A DNA stretch of 64,000 nucleotides, taken from contig CM052359.1 in NCBI GenBank assembly GCA_028551475.1, forward strand, positions 10,355,583 through 10,419,582, read 5' to 3'. Positions 1 through 12,440 of the stretch are shown here, piece after piece. The stretch comes from Casuarina equisetifolia (taxonomy: Eukaryota; Streptophyta; Magnoliopsida; Fagales; Casuarinaceae). A program made the translations under genes and the position numbers. Each line of letters opens with the position of its first letter. The stretch's first letter is position 1. A model generated the notes under the pieces. The model searched no databases, was not told the DNA's origin, and was given only the letters and a program-made list of their open reading frames with translations.

Positions 1-756
1 GGAGCTCGAAACCTCAAAACCTGCTTTGGTTGGCATCTGAATTCAGAACCAGAACAACCTTTTGGTAGCCCTATCGATCTTCCGCAACACCTGTGCTCTC
101 TCTCTGTTTTTGCTTTCCTCACTGACCTCATCTACATCAGCTATTCTTTTTGAAGCTTACTACAATAGCAGAAGTTACTAAAATGCGTTCCTATGACATA
201 GTCTCCCACCAAATCCGGTAATCCAGGAGCAATGGAAAACAAAGCCATTCATGGATTTGGTTGGTTTGGTAGAGGCAGCTCCCAGTTAGAACCGTGACCA
301 GGATAACATCCACACGGCAACTGCATATTGGCGAAGAAATGGGGTAGGACCATGCAGCCAATTAAATGCAGATAGGGCCATATCGGTTTTTCCATGGAAA
401 AATCTCTTGCGTACAGTGGAGGATATTATCAGTGTGTGCTGGGTTATTATATATTGTAAGGTGGGGTTGGGTTGGGTGGTGGTGGTAGTAATCTATGCAT
501 AGTTGCTCATAGCTTTGTATTAAATGAGCAAAAAGAAAGAAAGCAACTTGGAGCTTTGTCATCTCCTGCCTGCCCTCCTACCTCCCTTTATTTTTCTCTC
601 TAATAAATTAGAGCCCTGATCCTGATCTTTTTGTTATCTTAGGTACTTCTCCAGCTAGATCCTGTAACAACCCTGTCGGTGTCTTTTATGATTTTCTGTA
701 TGCTGCAGTAGAAGAAGAAGAAGAAGAAGAAGAAGAAGTGGAAGCAATAGGCAATC
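1..756. other. Upstream region of the WRKY gene
   Basis: No open frame here looks like a real gene. The last part is the probable promoter and 5' leader of the WRKY gene on the plus strand. It ends in a (GAA)9 tract 18 bases before the chosen ATG. A short ORF on the minus strand at 362-562 has no recognisable features and was not called. Confidence 0.5.
711..738 (+). repeat. (GAA)9 microsatellite in the WRKY 5' leader
   Basis: Nine perfect GAA units end 18 bases before the WRKY start codon. The tract is probably transcribed as 5' UTR. It is a likely length-polymorphic site. Confidence 0.9.
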
Positions 757-1941
757 ATGGATCTTTCTCTCTTGTCAAAGGCGGAGCAAGACGTTTCTGA
801 AGAACTCAAACCAGAAACTCAGGCCTCCAAGAAAAGGTGGGTTGGAGTAGCTTAAGAAAATGCGTTTGTACTCTTTTAAGCCACTTCAGTTTTGGAGAGA
901 TATTTCCCATGGCTCTGCCTTTTAAAGGTTGTTCGTATGTGTGAATTATTTGACATTAACATCTTTTTTCTGCACTGTTGCAGGAAAGTGGCTCAGAAAA
1001 CTGTTGTTACGGTGAGGATTGGAGAAAATGTTGGGAAACTAAAGAATGAAGGGCCACCTTCTGATCTTTGGTCTTGGAGAAAGTACGGACAAAAACCCAT
1101 TAAAGGGTCTCCGTATCCAAGGTTTGAACTCCCTCGCTCATGGCATGGTCTATCTTTTCCTTCATGCTTTCATTATCTGGGAGGTCTCACTTTCATCTTC
1201 TTTCATCTAAAAACCTCTTGAATCATACTGCTTATAGTGGCAGATTGTTAAGGCTGAATTGGCTTTCCGTTTCCTTGTATCAGAAAATTTTTGCTGTTAT
1301 AGTGTTGATAATACTTTGTTCTTCATTTTCTTGCTCCTCGTCCGTAATTCTCAAAATTTCCGGTTACTTTCTGCAGGGGCTATTACAGGTGCAGCACGTC
1401 AAAGGGTTGTTCAGCCAAAAAACAGGTAGAGAGATGCAGAACAGATGCTTCAATGCTCATCATCACCTACACGTCTAGTCATAACCATCCGGATCCTGAT
1501 CCCTCCACCTCCAACCTGATCCAACAACCAAAAGAACCCCAAACCCATGCCATTGAAGATCTCCCAACCCAGACAGAACAGGAACAGCAAGAGGTAGCTA
1601 AAGAAGAAAAAGAAGATGAACCCACTGTGACCACCGCAGAGAAAGACGCTGGTGAAGATCATTTCCGCTACATAGAATCCCCAATAGGCGGTTCCCAGGA
1701 TATAATAGCTAACCAAGGAGAAGACCCCTTCACAGTGCACCCAGAAAAAACCCATGAAATGATGGGTCTTCTCTTGGATGAAGAGCCCCTCACTTATTCC
1801 CAACTCATGAATTTCTCCACACCCATCTCGGAAGAAAACGACTTCTTTGATGAGCTTGAAGAACTACCCACCCCTTCATCTTTCACAGGCTTCATGAGTA
1901 GCAAGTTTTCCGATGAAGGGATTCCTGTTGCCCCTGCTTGA
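757..1941 (+). CDS. WRKY transcription factor, group IIe (3 exons)
   Basis: Joined exons 757-836, 984-1121 and 1377-1941 give 260 aa with every junction in frame and GT-AG. The protein would be a nuclear DNA-binding factor that recognises W-box promoter elements. It has a basic KKRK patch (residues 25-28), WRKYGQK at 58-64, and a zinc-binding pattern C-X5-C-X23-H-X-H that starts at Cys78. The intron that splits the Arg codon after SPYP (residue 73) is the conserved R-type WRKY intron. [17 protein letters not shown] and this zinc spacing fit group IIe (the AtWRKY22/27/29/65/69 type); I cannot choose the ortholog. The C-terminal half is acidic and rich in Glu, Ser and Pro, as in an activation region. 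The start is the first in-frame ATG after the (GAA)9 leader. The gene converges on CLPP5 about 2.1 kb away. Confidence 0.93.
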
Positions 1942-4079
1942 TCCTAGCGTTCTTGGTGTTTGCAGCCTTAGAAAATGTATTTATTTATCCTGTATATGAT
2001 ATACCCAATAGCAGTTATTTTTATCCTTGGAATCTCTCTCTCTCTCCCCGTCTCTCTCTATCTGTCTCTTCTTCCTTATTATGTGTTCACGAAAGTTACA
2101 TCACTTTGGCACGAGCAGAGTCAGTGGTTGGATGCCATCTTTTCATCTTGGAGATTGGGATTCAATTCTTTTGTTGGATGAATAATCTCCCCAGTCCCAC
2201 AAACAGAGGCAGAGGGAGTGTATCGTTCTTTCCTTGCCTAAATTATTTAAAAGGTGGCACGAGGTTCACGAGTGGGTGCTCAGATCTCTTCGTGATAAAA
2301 GCCTCTTTTACCTTTTCCTTCAGTGGAGATCACTTCTTCTCTCTCCTTTTTCTTGAGTGGTTGATGTGGTGGAACTGATGTTTGCCTTTTACCCGGAGAC
2401 GTTTCTTCTTTCCCCATTTTCTTTGGATTGATGGAGGAATTTGGATGAGGCTGCCAAAAAGTCTCATGGTACTTCTGTTTTCAGGTGTTTTGGCTGTTTC
2501 GGATTCCCTCACTAGGTGCCAAACTGCAAGCACCCCTTTTTCTTCGGGAGACTTGGCACTGGACCCCTGACAAAACATCCAAACACGCCCCAGTTTGTTC
2601 GGATATGGTTATGTAGTTTCTTAGACGCTATATAGGAACATCAGTATATCAGAATCTAAGATGCCAACAATTGAGGATGTGCAAAGGTAGATCAACCATT
2701 CAGCGATACTTGAGTCTTTGCCCGGAAAGAGGCATAAATTGAAAGGTCGCATTGATTTTCTTAGGCATGTGTTTGGACAGGATTGTTGCTTGTAGTGGCA
2801 AATTACGGATAAGAATAGAAGGATCCTTTGGTCAGTTAAGGTTTTCCTCAAATTACAAAAGATGAAGATCTATTGTATCATTTGGTAAGTTTTCATGATT
2901 AAATAAAGTTTTTCTAGTAATTTCCAAGTGTATTAAAACACTAAATAAAAAATAAATTATTACCTTTGCAAAAACTTAGAGATAAGTTTGCCCAAATCAC
3001 ATTACATCTTCAATTTTCTTTACATACTTTTGTTATGTCAGCCATGTTTATCTCCAAATAGGTTACAGGTCCAAATTAAATGAAGAAAAACTTTCCAAAA
3101 AAGAAGGGAGATTTGAATATCATTTAATCAGCACTCAATAAACTATGATATAACATATCTATTCTTCCTTAATTCTCTTTTGCCTACCAATGAGGTATCC
3201 AAGTTCCAGTCTTTTCGATGCAAAATTTGCCTTCGTTTTGTGGGATTTGTACCTATTACTGAGGGCCTACAAAGTAATTATTTTGAATATATTAACTATT
3301 TTTTTTTATTTTCTACTCAAAGCAACAACAAAAATATTTTGTTTTGTTATTTTGAATATCTTCTCATAAGAAATCGGTTTGATTTTATCTTTGTTCGTTT
3401 CTTTCGAAGAAACGAAGGATTCCAAATTATCAATCTTTCTTTTAGTTGTTGAATCTCCTGGTCTGATATTCCAAATCCTCACTACTAATGGAATCGACAT
3501 GAGCTCTAGATTGATAATCCTTTCAATTGACTAGAACTATTACTTATACGACCTACTCAAGATGCTGATGGAAACTATCATGGGGATTTCTCATATGCAA
3601 CAGTTATAATTGAATACCTTACGAACATGAAGTTTCGGACCACAGCTAAGTATGCCCCCATGGAATACGAAAATGGATAACATCATTGGCACTGTGCTAG
3701 TTTGAGTGTTTCTTTCCGATGCATGATTGCATAACACCAAATGACCCTGAGACAGAGAGAAAAGAGGGAGACAGAGATTCGCCATACTGGAGAATGTTCA
3801 TCTTCTATCTCTCATTAAATAAATTAGCATCAGGAAGAAGGTCCATTTTAATGAAATATCAAAATAATCATTCTCACAGGTATTAGATTCTTAAAGAGAA
3901 ACTAAATATCTAGAATTTTATCTATTTCTTAAACTTTCAGATCAGATGGAACAAACACAAAAATATAAGATTCTTTACTGTGTGCTACACAGAAAATCGG
4001 CTTTATGGACTCAACAACTCAGGCACACTGCGAAGATCATTCCCCGTTGAACTCAGCTTTAAGCTATGTCCTGCAGCTG
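1942..4079. other. Intergenic region between convergent WRKY and CLPP5
   Basis: The left end is WRKY 3' UTR and includes a (TC)n tract at about 2033-2060. The rest is AT-rich with short, unconvincing ORFs. There is a perfect 10-bp stem hairpin with a 3-base loop at 3394-3416. A plus-strand reading frame at about 3523-3679 looks protein-like over some 50 codons but has no recognisable family. CLPP5 3' UTR probably occupies the right end. Confidence 0.5.
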
Positions 4080-5946
4080 TCAAACGGGAGAAGTTTCCAC
4101 GCCAGAACTGACTTCTGCCTCGGATGTGGCTTCCAGTGGCTGGAGAGCTTTGAGCGGATTCATAATCACACCATCTATAAGCCCATATTCTTTGGCTTCT
4201 TTTGCACTCATGAAGTAATCGCGGTCTGTGTCCTGATTAATCCTCTCAAGACTTTGGCCGGTGTGATAGGAGAGATACCCATTAAGGTTTGCTTTATGAT
4301 ACAGCATTTCGTTTGCCTGAGAACCCATTCAGGGGTTTGTTGATAAGTATCCATAAAATAAGTTGAATATCTAACAGAGAAGAGCAAGAAAGCAAACGCA
4401 CCTGAATATCTATGTCGGTCTGTCCACCTTGAGCTCCACCAAGAGGCTGATGGATCATTATCCTTGAATTTGGCAAACTGTATCTTTTCCCTTTTGTAAT
4501 GCAGCAGAAAAATTTTCTTTAAACTCCAGAAACATAAATCACGAAATGGAACACCAACATACTGCAATAGAAGTAAGAGAGTCCCATTACCTTTTGTCCC
4601 AGCACTGAGCAAGAAAGCTCCCATACTGTTCATGAAAAGCCAAAGATATGTTAATCAACAATTTGGTTTGGACAGACAAGAAAATTACACAGTATTCTCA
4701 TCAACAACTGGGTTTCGTGGACTTTGAAAGAGTTTCAAATGATAATTTCCAGTACTGGTTATGATCTGCACTCCTACATCATTCAAGAACATTTAAGAAC
4801 AGCTGCCTTTTCAGGAACTTAAAGGGAGAAAGTAAAGAGCAACACAAGGTTGTCAACACATAATACTTCTGGGACACTGGTAAGGATCAGGGTACAAAGG
4901 GGGAAAAAATTTAGCATCGACTACATGTACACACCGAGCAACAGCAAGCACAAAAAAGGCCCTTCATCAACTGCTTAATATTCTGATTTGATTTCACTGA
5001 CCAGCAACATATGCAAATGCCCATGCCTATAGAGAAGCAGGTATTTCATCAACCCCTTAGAATATTATCATGGAACCTTATTTCTTAATCCAGAGCCATG
5101 AAAATCAGCATATTGTACTTCAAAGACCAGAAGATATGGGAAGAAAAGATGGGAATTAACCTAGAGAGAAAAAGATGCCAAAGCTTAATCACATCAAGGC
5201 AAATATATCCATCTACCCAAAAGCAAAAAAAGAAAAAAGATACTAAAAATAATAACTAGATCTGTTAGAAAGAGAATAAACTTGCGTCACTTATTAAGTT
5301 CCTTTTTAGTCTCCCCAAATTTATCCGTTGAAAGTCCTATAAGAAGTTTCACAGTTATGCTAAAGAAATTATAGGGAGAATAAGAGAGACAGAATGGCTA
5401 AATCTTGTACCTAGCTGCCAGTCCAACACAAACAGTGGAGACATCAGGTCGGATATGCTTCATTGTGTCAAATATGGCCATACCTACGTAAATTAATGGT
5501 AAGTTAGAAAAATCAATAAGCAACAGTCAACCACAAATATAAATGAACAACAAAGTGATTGAAATATGCCATTTTCAAATATGTAGATTACCGGCCGTAA
5601 CTGATCCTCCAGGAGAATTCACATACATGACAATATCCTGTTTAGCATACCAGAAAATGCACTGACCAGTTAATCATTTGCACAACTCTAACTATTAGGA
5701 ATGCCATAGGAAAACACAAGACCCAGAAAGAGAGAGTTAAACACAAAATCTAGAGAGAGAGGAATTTATAGAGAACGGCAATACTAGGAGCACTAGAGCA
5801 CATAACAACAACAAGATTATTTGCTATGCACTGCTTAATTGTGGATGCTTATCACACAGAAACATGGCAATGACAGGCCAAATACAAGCAATACATTGGG
5901 AGGGAGGGAGGAGTGAGAGTGAAAGAGACAGACAGGGAGGCAAAGA

Positions 5947-5981
<35 letters not shown>

Positions 5982-7223
5982 GACCTTGTTAGGATCAACA
6001 GCATCAAGATATAGAAGTTGAGCAACTATTATGTTTGCCATGTCATCATCAACAGCTCCACCACAACGTATTATCCTCTAACAGTTTGATCAAAGGAGGT
6101 AACAAAAGTTGAGAGAGACTAACCAGTACTTAACTACTCAACCCAAATCACGTACAACAAAAAACCAAACCTATTCCCTTACATGCTGAAAAAGCTGACT
6201 TATAACACTCTGGAAGCGCTCTTGCACCATTGGTGGTGGCCCTTGGCCTTGCGCATATGTGGGTAAGTATGGGGAAGATGGGATGCTCAAGTCATCCCTG
6301 AAACATCATATTTTGAAAATTTTCAAAAATAAAATAAACAAATAAAAGAACAACAATATACCTGAGTACTCTAAACATGGATAGAAACTTAACAATCACA
6401 TATAAACTTGCATAGAACTACCTTATCGACCAAACCCCCTGCCGAGAACACCTCTCTGGTGCCCAAAACTCACCAGAGTACACAGCTTTCACATCAAAAC
6501 TCTTAATGTTCTTTCCATTACCAACGAAATTTCTTAATTTCCTGAAACCCCAATAAAAAGTGTTACGTTAAACCACAGAAGAAATGAGCCAAAAGAAGAA
6601 ACCGAACAAGAATCTTTTAGTTGCACTCTTGCTTGGCAGCGAAGATTGTAAAACGAACAGATATGCAAACGAACTCTATAAAGCAACAACAAGAAAAACC
6701 CTTAACTTGATCAACCTTGATAGCTCTAACTCTACCACGAGGAATTTGCTCGATCTCCTCCGCAAAGGAGTAAAATCAGTTCCAACATTTCCAACATCAT
6801 AACTAAATCTTCGTCTTTTGTCAATATTTTCTTAGGAAGCAAAGGGAGCCAAACGCAAAACCGAATCTATGAAGCTCACTAAACGAATAGATAACAACAG
6901 AAAAATTACATATTGAGGTTTCTAAATTCTAAGCAAACTAACAATTTACTCCTTTGCATTTATCTAAAAATAAAAAAGGATTAAGATAATTGTACAGAAG
7001 ATTACAAAACTACTCGGGGCGTTATCAGAAGCAAAACCAGACCAACTTTTCTCATCGGAAAGCAGAAAAAATTGCACGGACAACAAGAGCACCTGGAACG
7101 AAAGGGCTCTGCAGGGAGAGAGAGCCTCTGAGGGTCGGAGCCAGAGCCAGGGATAGACGAGAAACCTAGAGAGTTAAATTTGAGCAGAGACGCCGAGGTG
7201 GTTGACACGCAAGCGTGGGCCAT
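4080..7223 (-). CDS. CLPP5: Plastid ATP-dependent Clp protease proteolytic subunit 5 (9 exons)
   Basis: Exons 7223-7093, 6541-6422, 6297-6183, 6077-5985, 5637-5592, 5483-5411, 4625-4591, 4490-4402 and 4316-4080 join in frame with GT-AG introns and give 312 aa. This is a serine peptidase of the stromal ClpPR core. The N terminus MAHACVST matches my memory of Arabidopsis ClpP5 and resembles a plastid transit peptide. The catalytic triad is visible: Ser193 in AASMGAF, His218 in IMIHQPLGG and Asp267 in DTDRD, with the 25- and 49-residue spacings of bacterial ClpP. An active Ser and His mark it as a ClpP, not a ClpR. The oligomerisation and handle sequence [17 protein letters not shown] is intact. 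The C-terminal tail after NPLKALQPL is longer than I recall for Arabidopsis. A CT-rich SSR follows the exon 4 donor. Confidence 0.96.
5949..5979 (-). repeat. (GA)15 microsatellite just after the CLPP5 exon 4 donor
   Basis: A dinucleotide run on the plus strand, read as (CT)n on the CLPP5 strand. It starts a few bases inside intron 4, next to the 5' splice site at 5984-5983. Length changes could affect splicing context. Confidence 0.9.
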
Positions 7224-8286
7224 TCTTCTCTATTCCCGGCTGCAGTTTTCTCAAATTTCAGAGCAAAACAAGTGTAGTCTAAGGAAATGGTTCTATGCAG
7301 AATGTTACGGTGAAACTGGTAGCGGAATTTCTATCGCCTTATCTGCTCAAACGAGAAGCGCACGGCGGCGTGCAACGGAGATGAAGTCTCAGACAGGGGA
7401 GTGTTTCAGTGAGTAAAGAAAGGGCCTTTGGCAGTGAGCGAGCCCACCTCGAGTATCTTCCAGATAACGAGTTTACGGTTTTACCCTCATTTTCCATGAT
7501 TTCTTTTGGTGGAAAACAGAGGGGTAAAGAATCACTTCAATTTAATTGTGAACGAAAATCCGGTGTGCTAGATAATGCACGTCATACAAGACACAATATT
7601 TTGCAGAGTATACCTTTCACCACGTAATTTTATGAGAATTATTTGGTCATTATCTACTAAGAGAGATCTAATTTTTTTTTCATTGTTCATTAATTTACCA
7701 AATATTTCTTATTCATTTTACATGAATTCATTTTTGGAGAATTGTTAAATAACAAGAAATTCCCTCCATGTAAGAATTATCTTTCATGAGCAATCTTGAA
7801 CTGTTGAAAAAAGATGCATATTTCATACTACTTAGATATTATTATAATATATTTTAAATATCAATTTTATAAATTAATGTAAAAAAAAAAAAAGAATAAA
7901 AACTTTATTAATATAGTATGAAAGTCCAAATCTCAACAGAATATAAGCACATGTAAGAAGAAAAGGATTTGTATCTTATATTATTTTACATATATCAAGC
8001 TAATTTCCTTTTCTATAATCAAGATTTAAAGAATAAATAAACTTTCACCCGGCTTATACCACCATCAGATAAGATTTAAAGAAGAAATCACTCACTTTTA
8101 GAATGCTATCACTTATAAAGCTCTCTATAATTATAGCAAGTGTAGGAAACCATAGCTTCACATTTCCCCCTCTACATTAAGGACAAAAATTTTGATCTTT
8201 CACCAATCCAAGAATACAAGATTATAATGAAACTTATGTGCATAAGGTGCTACATGCCAGGGCCCTGAGCAATGTACTCCGCACCG
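7224..8286. other. Intergenic: CLPP5 promoter side and IES2-like 3' end
   Basis: CLPP5 5' UTR and promoter probably occupy about 7224-7640. The rest, 7640-8240, is very AT-rich with poly-A and poly-T stretches. The short plus-strand ORFs at 7180-7627 lack family features and run antisense to the CLPP5 start. Confidence 0.5.
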
Positions 8287-11170
8287 TCAGCAGGGAGTTT
8301 CAGTTGGGATCTTCTCTTGAATTGCCTTGTAACACTGGAGACTGCAAAGAGGAAGCTTGGACTTGGAATCTCGATACCTGTATGGGTTACTACAAGATGG
8401 ACCAGCACAGCTCTCGCGCGGGGGAGGATAACTGAAGATGCAACACCAGAAAATTTGTCAGGCCATCAGGGTTAAGACGTCCATGTAATTTGAAATAGCA
8501 TGTACATAAATTTTTGAGTGAAAATGGGGGGAGGATCATGCCTGCAGGTTTTGGACTCGAATATACTCGGCAGACCCATATCCTTGGAAAATGTCAATGT
8601 AGTTCCAGTCGGACCCATTACCAATCTAACGGTGTTGGATGCAAGCACCATTGCATTGGCAGCCTTCTCCTGTAACAAAAATGATGTACCAAAATTAACA
8701 AAACAGCTCTACAGCTACTAAAATAACAGTTACCCCTATAGATAATATCTTAATCAGATATCTTTTTTATATGTTTAAGTATCCCCCCTCTTACCAGTTC
8801 TAAGATAAGATCAGACCTTTCTAACAAACATGATATTGGTACCCAGACTTAAATGCAACACCTTGTCACACTCATAGGCATTGCTTGTAGACTATATCCT
8901 CGTGATTTACCGTACTCAAGGATGAAGAGATGTGTTAAAAATAGTAATTACCCTACATCATCGTTATCTAAATTCAATATCCTCTTTATATGTTCATGTG
9001 GTCTATTTTCTTAGTGACCGGTTTAAGACCAGACCAAGTTCATCTCACACTGTACCTGTGCCATTTCTTCGTGACGCTTCTTCAATTTATCTTCTCGTTT
9101 CTTCCTGCTAGATTCTTGACCAAGAATTTTTCTGATAGCCTCAGCCTACAAAATTCCATCAAACAATTCTTGTCGCTATTGATATGAGATGTCAATTAGA
9201 AAGCCAATAGGGAGATTAGTGAACAAAAACAAACCTCAGATTCTCGAGCAGCCTTCTCAACCTGCATCCTACGTCTTTGAGCTGCCTCAGCTTTCTTTAG
9301 TTGCTGCTCTACTTCTGAAAGTTTCTCCTTTTGCTCTGGGATCATAAAGATGGAAATTCACCATTAATAATCCTACTACAGAATCCAAAAAGTTCAAGAT
9401 GAAATAAAGTATGTCAAAGACAAAAGCTCACTTCTTGATGGGGCAGGAGGAAGTCCGTTTGGAAACTCGATTAGACTTGTACCAGGTGCTGCATCTCTGC
9501 TTGACTGAAGGGCCCGCTGGCGTGTTGTGAGAGTTATTTCCCTCTTATTATCCATTAAAGAATCAACAGATTCCTTCCTCTGTTTCTTCTTTTTGTTACC
9601 ATCAAGTTCACCATCAGATCCAGACTCGTCTTCTTCCTCATAATCTGTGTCCTCTGATACCCTATCTGGTCTGGACCTCTTACCATCTTTGCCTGACCTT
9701 GACGATCCACCATTTTCAACATTAGATACCCTCAAAAGTTTCTGATGTTTCTTGCCTGATTCCTCATTGTCTTCTTTAAATCCGTTCTTGATCTTTGAAG
9801 TTTTAAGCTTCTCCAGGTATCGAATCTCATCATCATCCTCCTCGTCACCAAGTTCCCCATCAAGTACCCGCCTTTTAGGGACTCGCTTGCTCTTACGAAC
9901 TGGTTCAACTTTGTCTCCTTGCTTTCCAGTTACACTCTTTCCGGCCAGCTTCCCCATAAGAGACTCATCCTTCCCAAGAGTAAAACCACCTCTAGAGAAA
10001 TCCTTCCAAGGAATTCCTTGTAAGCCACTCCTCTTGCCCAGGGGAGAGTTGTTATCATCCGAATTTTCCTAAAATAGAAACACTTCTAATGAGATTATTA
10101 TGGTAAAACACCAAAATATAGGATAGAATCTACTCTTACATAAGGTTGAAAATTTTTTGAGTCCAATTATTTAAATCTACGCAGTAAGCAGCAAAATTTG
10201 AGTCACAGCATCATCCAACGGGTCAAGAAAATTACAAAAAACAGGTCAATCTCTCTAGCAAGAAGTTTCTTTGAGCATAAAAATTTTCTAATTTCAAATT
10301 TTCCAAAACCCTGATATGCAATGCTTTAAAGACCAATAATCATATTCCTACTGTTTTTGCCTCCTTTAACTCTACTTTTTTGGTCTAAGAGCCTAGTATA
10401 ACTTTAATAACATGATTCACCACAATGGAAAATGAAAATTTTCTAGAAATCAGATAGAGACTTCCATAATTCACTAACTTAAGCTTACAAGAACAATCAG
10501 TAGATACCAGAAGATTCTGCTTTGTACGCATCCTTGAGGCATCAGATGACCGAGAACTCTTTAAAGAAGACCCAGCTCCTACTGCACCATTGGAAGTGGT
10601 GTTAGCTTGAATTGTGCGTGTAACGCCACCAACTTTAAGCTTAACCTTTTTGACCTTGTTCTCATTTCCTGATCCATCCTGTAAGAGTCCTTCTTGCCCT
10701 GAACTCAGACTTTCACCGTTCCTTCCACCATATATGTCCACATTGCTTGATTCAAACCCATCCTTCAACTTGCTACTGTTTCTCCAGTTAGCGGGTGCAA
10801 GGACACCTTCGCTACTACGCCTGTTGTTAAACCCACCTCGGCCAGGGTCATTGTTGTAAAATGAATCAAATCCTCCATCCTTTTTACTCTTTTCGCTGGG
10901 TTTTTCAAATTCAGCACCAGCAGCAGAAGGGAACCTCGAGACACATTGATTAAGATTGAACTCTTTTCGCCTGGAATTAGTATCTCCACTAGCGTTCTCT
11001 TCACTAGAGACCTTGCTTAAATCGTCTGAAGGTGGTGAAGATAAGGGGGAATTATCTTGCCCTTCTGCCAGTGGCTGAGAATCAGGCCGAGGTCGGCGAG
11101 AAGTTTGAGTCCTTTTCCGCCTTATGGTATTGGTTATACCATTGAACCGAGAGCCACCAAACTCGTCCAT
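8287..11170 (-). CDS. HIT zinc finger and PAPA-1 domain protein, IES2-like (INO80 complex subunit B-like; 6 exons)
   Basis: Exons 11170-10508, 10068-9432, 9335-9235, 9145-9056, 8669-8542 and 8431-8287 join in frame for 587 aa. Members of this family are IES2/INO80B-type subunits of the nuclear INO80 chromatin remodeller. Residues 1-430 are low-complexity, Ser-, Lys- and Glu-rich, with an acidic stretch (GDEEDDDE). A charged helical PAPA-1 segment follows (about 434-540), including RKILGQESSRKKRED. The C-terminal zf-HIT finger starts at SYPPPRESCAGPSC and ends LCSLQCYKAIQ. All introns are GT-AG except the last, whose donor reads CAG|GC; only this GC donor restores the conserved CSYPPPRE junction. 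A pyrimidine-rich zone at about 12100-12430 may hold a 5' UTR exon. The ALE2-like kinase lies upstream on the same strand and RH24 beyond it. Confidence 0.9.
8432..8541 (-). other. Non-canonical GC-AG intron in the IES2-like gene
   Basis: Read on the minus strand, exon 5 ends CCTGCAG and the intron begins GCATGA; it ends CTTCAG before TTATCC. The 110-base intron removes cleanly and rebuilds Cys-Ser-Tyr-Pro-Pro-Pro at the start of the zf-HIT finger. No GT nearby gives an in-frame join. Confidence 0.82.
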
Positions 11171-12440
11171 GAAAGGAAATGTTGTTATCTCTCAATTTTG
11201 TAACGCTCCTACTTCAATGAGGACAACGAGATGGCAAACAGCAACGATAAAAAAGTGCTCCAGCAACTTCCAGACTGCTACACCATATAAATAAAAACCA
11301 TTAGTAATTATCCCAACCCATAAGAATCACCGAAGAAACGGGAAGGGTACGAACATTTCATGACATAAGATCCATAAAAACAATTAGAAAAAGAAATAAG
11401 TTACTAACACCTGCTGTAAGCCAAATGGACCAAATGGACCAAATGGACCAAAAGGAAAACTTCAAATAGGGATTTTTATAGAGAGTAGATACACAACCAA
11501 GCTCACCAATGTGGACAAGAGAAGATGGTGTTTCAAAAAAGAAAAAAGAAGTGTTCCATACTAACAGATCCAGGTATTTAAGGAAGAAGAGAAAGGGGAA
11601 AAATCCATAACTTAAAAGAAACGTAGACGTACACATTGTGGAATTACACCACATGCAACAATCTAAAGAAACCAAAATTGAAAAACGCCATACTCAATTA
11701 GTCAAGTAAGATTACAACATGACAGCCCAAGAGAATAAGAGAATTACTGAGGGGAAAAAAAATCCAATTAATGAGCGAAAGAAGCAACCCCACATCAAAA
11801 TTCATGAGACAAAAATTAACCCAGAAGAATATAAAAATCCTGGACGACACAAAATAAAGCCTAATCGACCCCGCAACCAAAAACGTATAAAATCGAAAGA
11901 AAACCCAGATTCTACTACACATACACCAAAACCTCCCACCACAACCACTCATCAATCACCATAAACAAACACAAAACCAGGCACCCACAAACACCCACAC
12001 CCCAAGAACCACAACAACTACACTAAATCCAGAACACCAAATAGCAAAGCCTCCAAAACAATCAACAAAACCGGCCTAAGAGATTGATCCACTACCTTCT
12101 TCTTCGTCTTCAAGCCACGAAATCGAAAACCGCAACAGAGAAGAAACCCGAAAAAACCCCGAAGAGATACCGCGGCCACGGGGCCAAGAGAAGAGAGCAA
12201 TTGAATAGAGAAAGAGAAAGACAAAAACTTTTGAAAGGTTGGGTGCGAGGAAATAAGCTGGTGTTTGGAATTGCCGAGCGCAGAGGTGGAGGTAAAGAGC
12301 CTAGGGTTAGAGAGGTTTGGGTAAGGAATGACGATAGGAATATGAGAGACAGAGAGAGAAAGAGAAAGAGAAAGAGAAGGTATAGGAGAAGAGGACCTCT
12401 AATAATCTTCTTGTTCACCATTTTTTGCTAATTCCACACC
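11171..12440 (-). promoter_or_regulatory. 5' region of the IES2-like gene
   Basis: No coding exon can be supported. On the minus strand 12100-12430 is CT-rich, like plant 5' UTRs. Four near-perfect copies of a 9-base unit (CCAAATGGA) lie at about 11423-11455. ORFs on both strands here are low-complexity and were rejected. The transcription start is not known. Confidence 0.35.

Noticed and set aside
1450-1803. 117-codon ORF antisense to WRKY exon 3
   Set aside because: It mirrors a confirmed coding exon and has low-complexity hydrophobic content; a shadow.
3180-3500. Idea of plastid DNA insertion
   Set aside because: AT-rich frame and hairpin are suggestive only; I could not match it to a plastid gene.
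12084-12431. Overlapping plus and minus ORFs of 103-115 codons
   Set aside because: Arg/Lys-rich and Leu/Phe-rich products come from purine/pyrimidine-biased sequence, better explained as the IES2-like 5' UTR.
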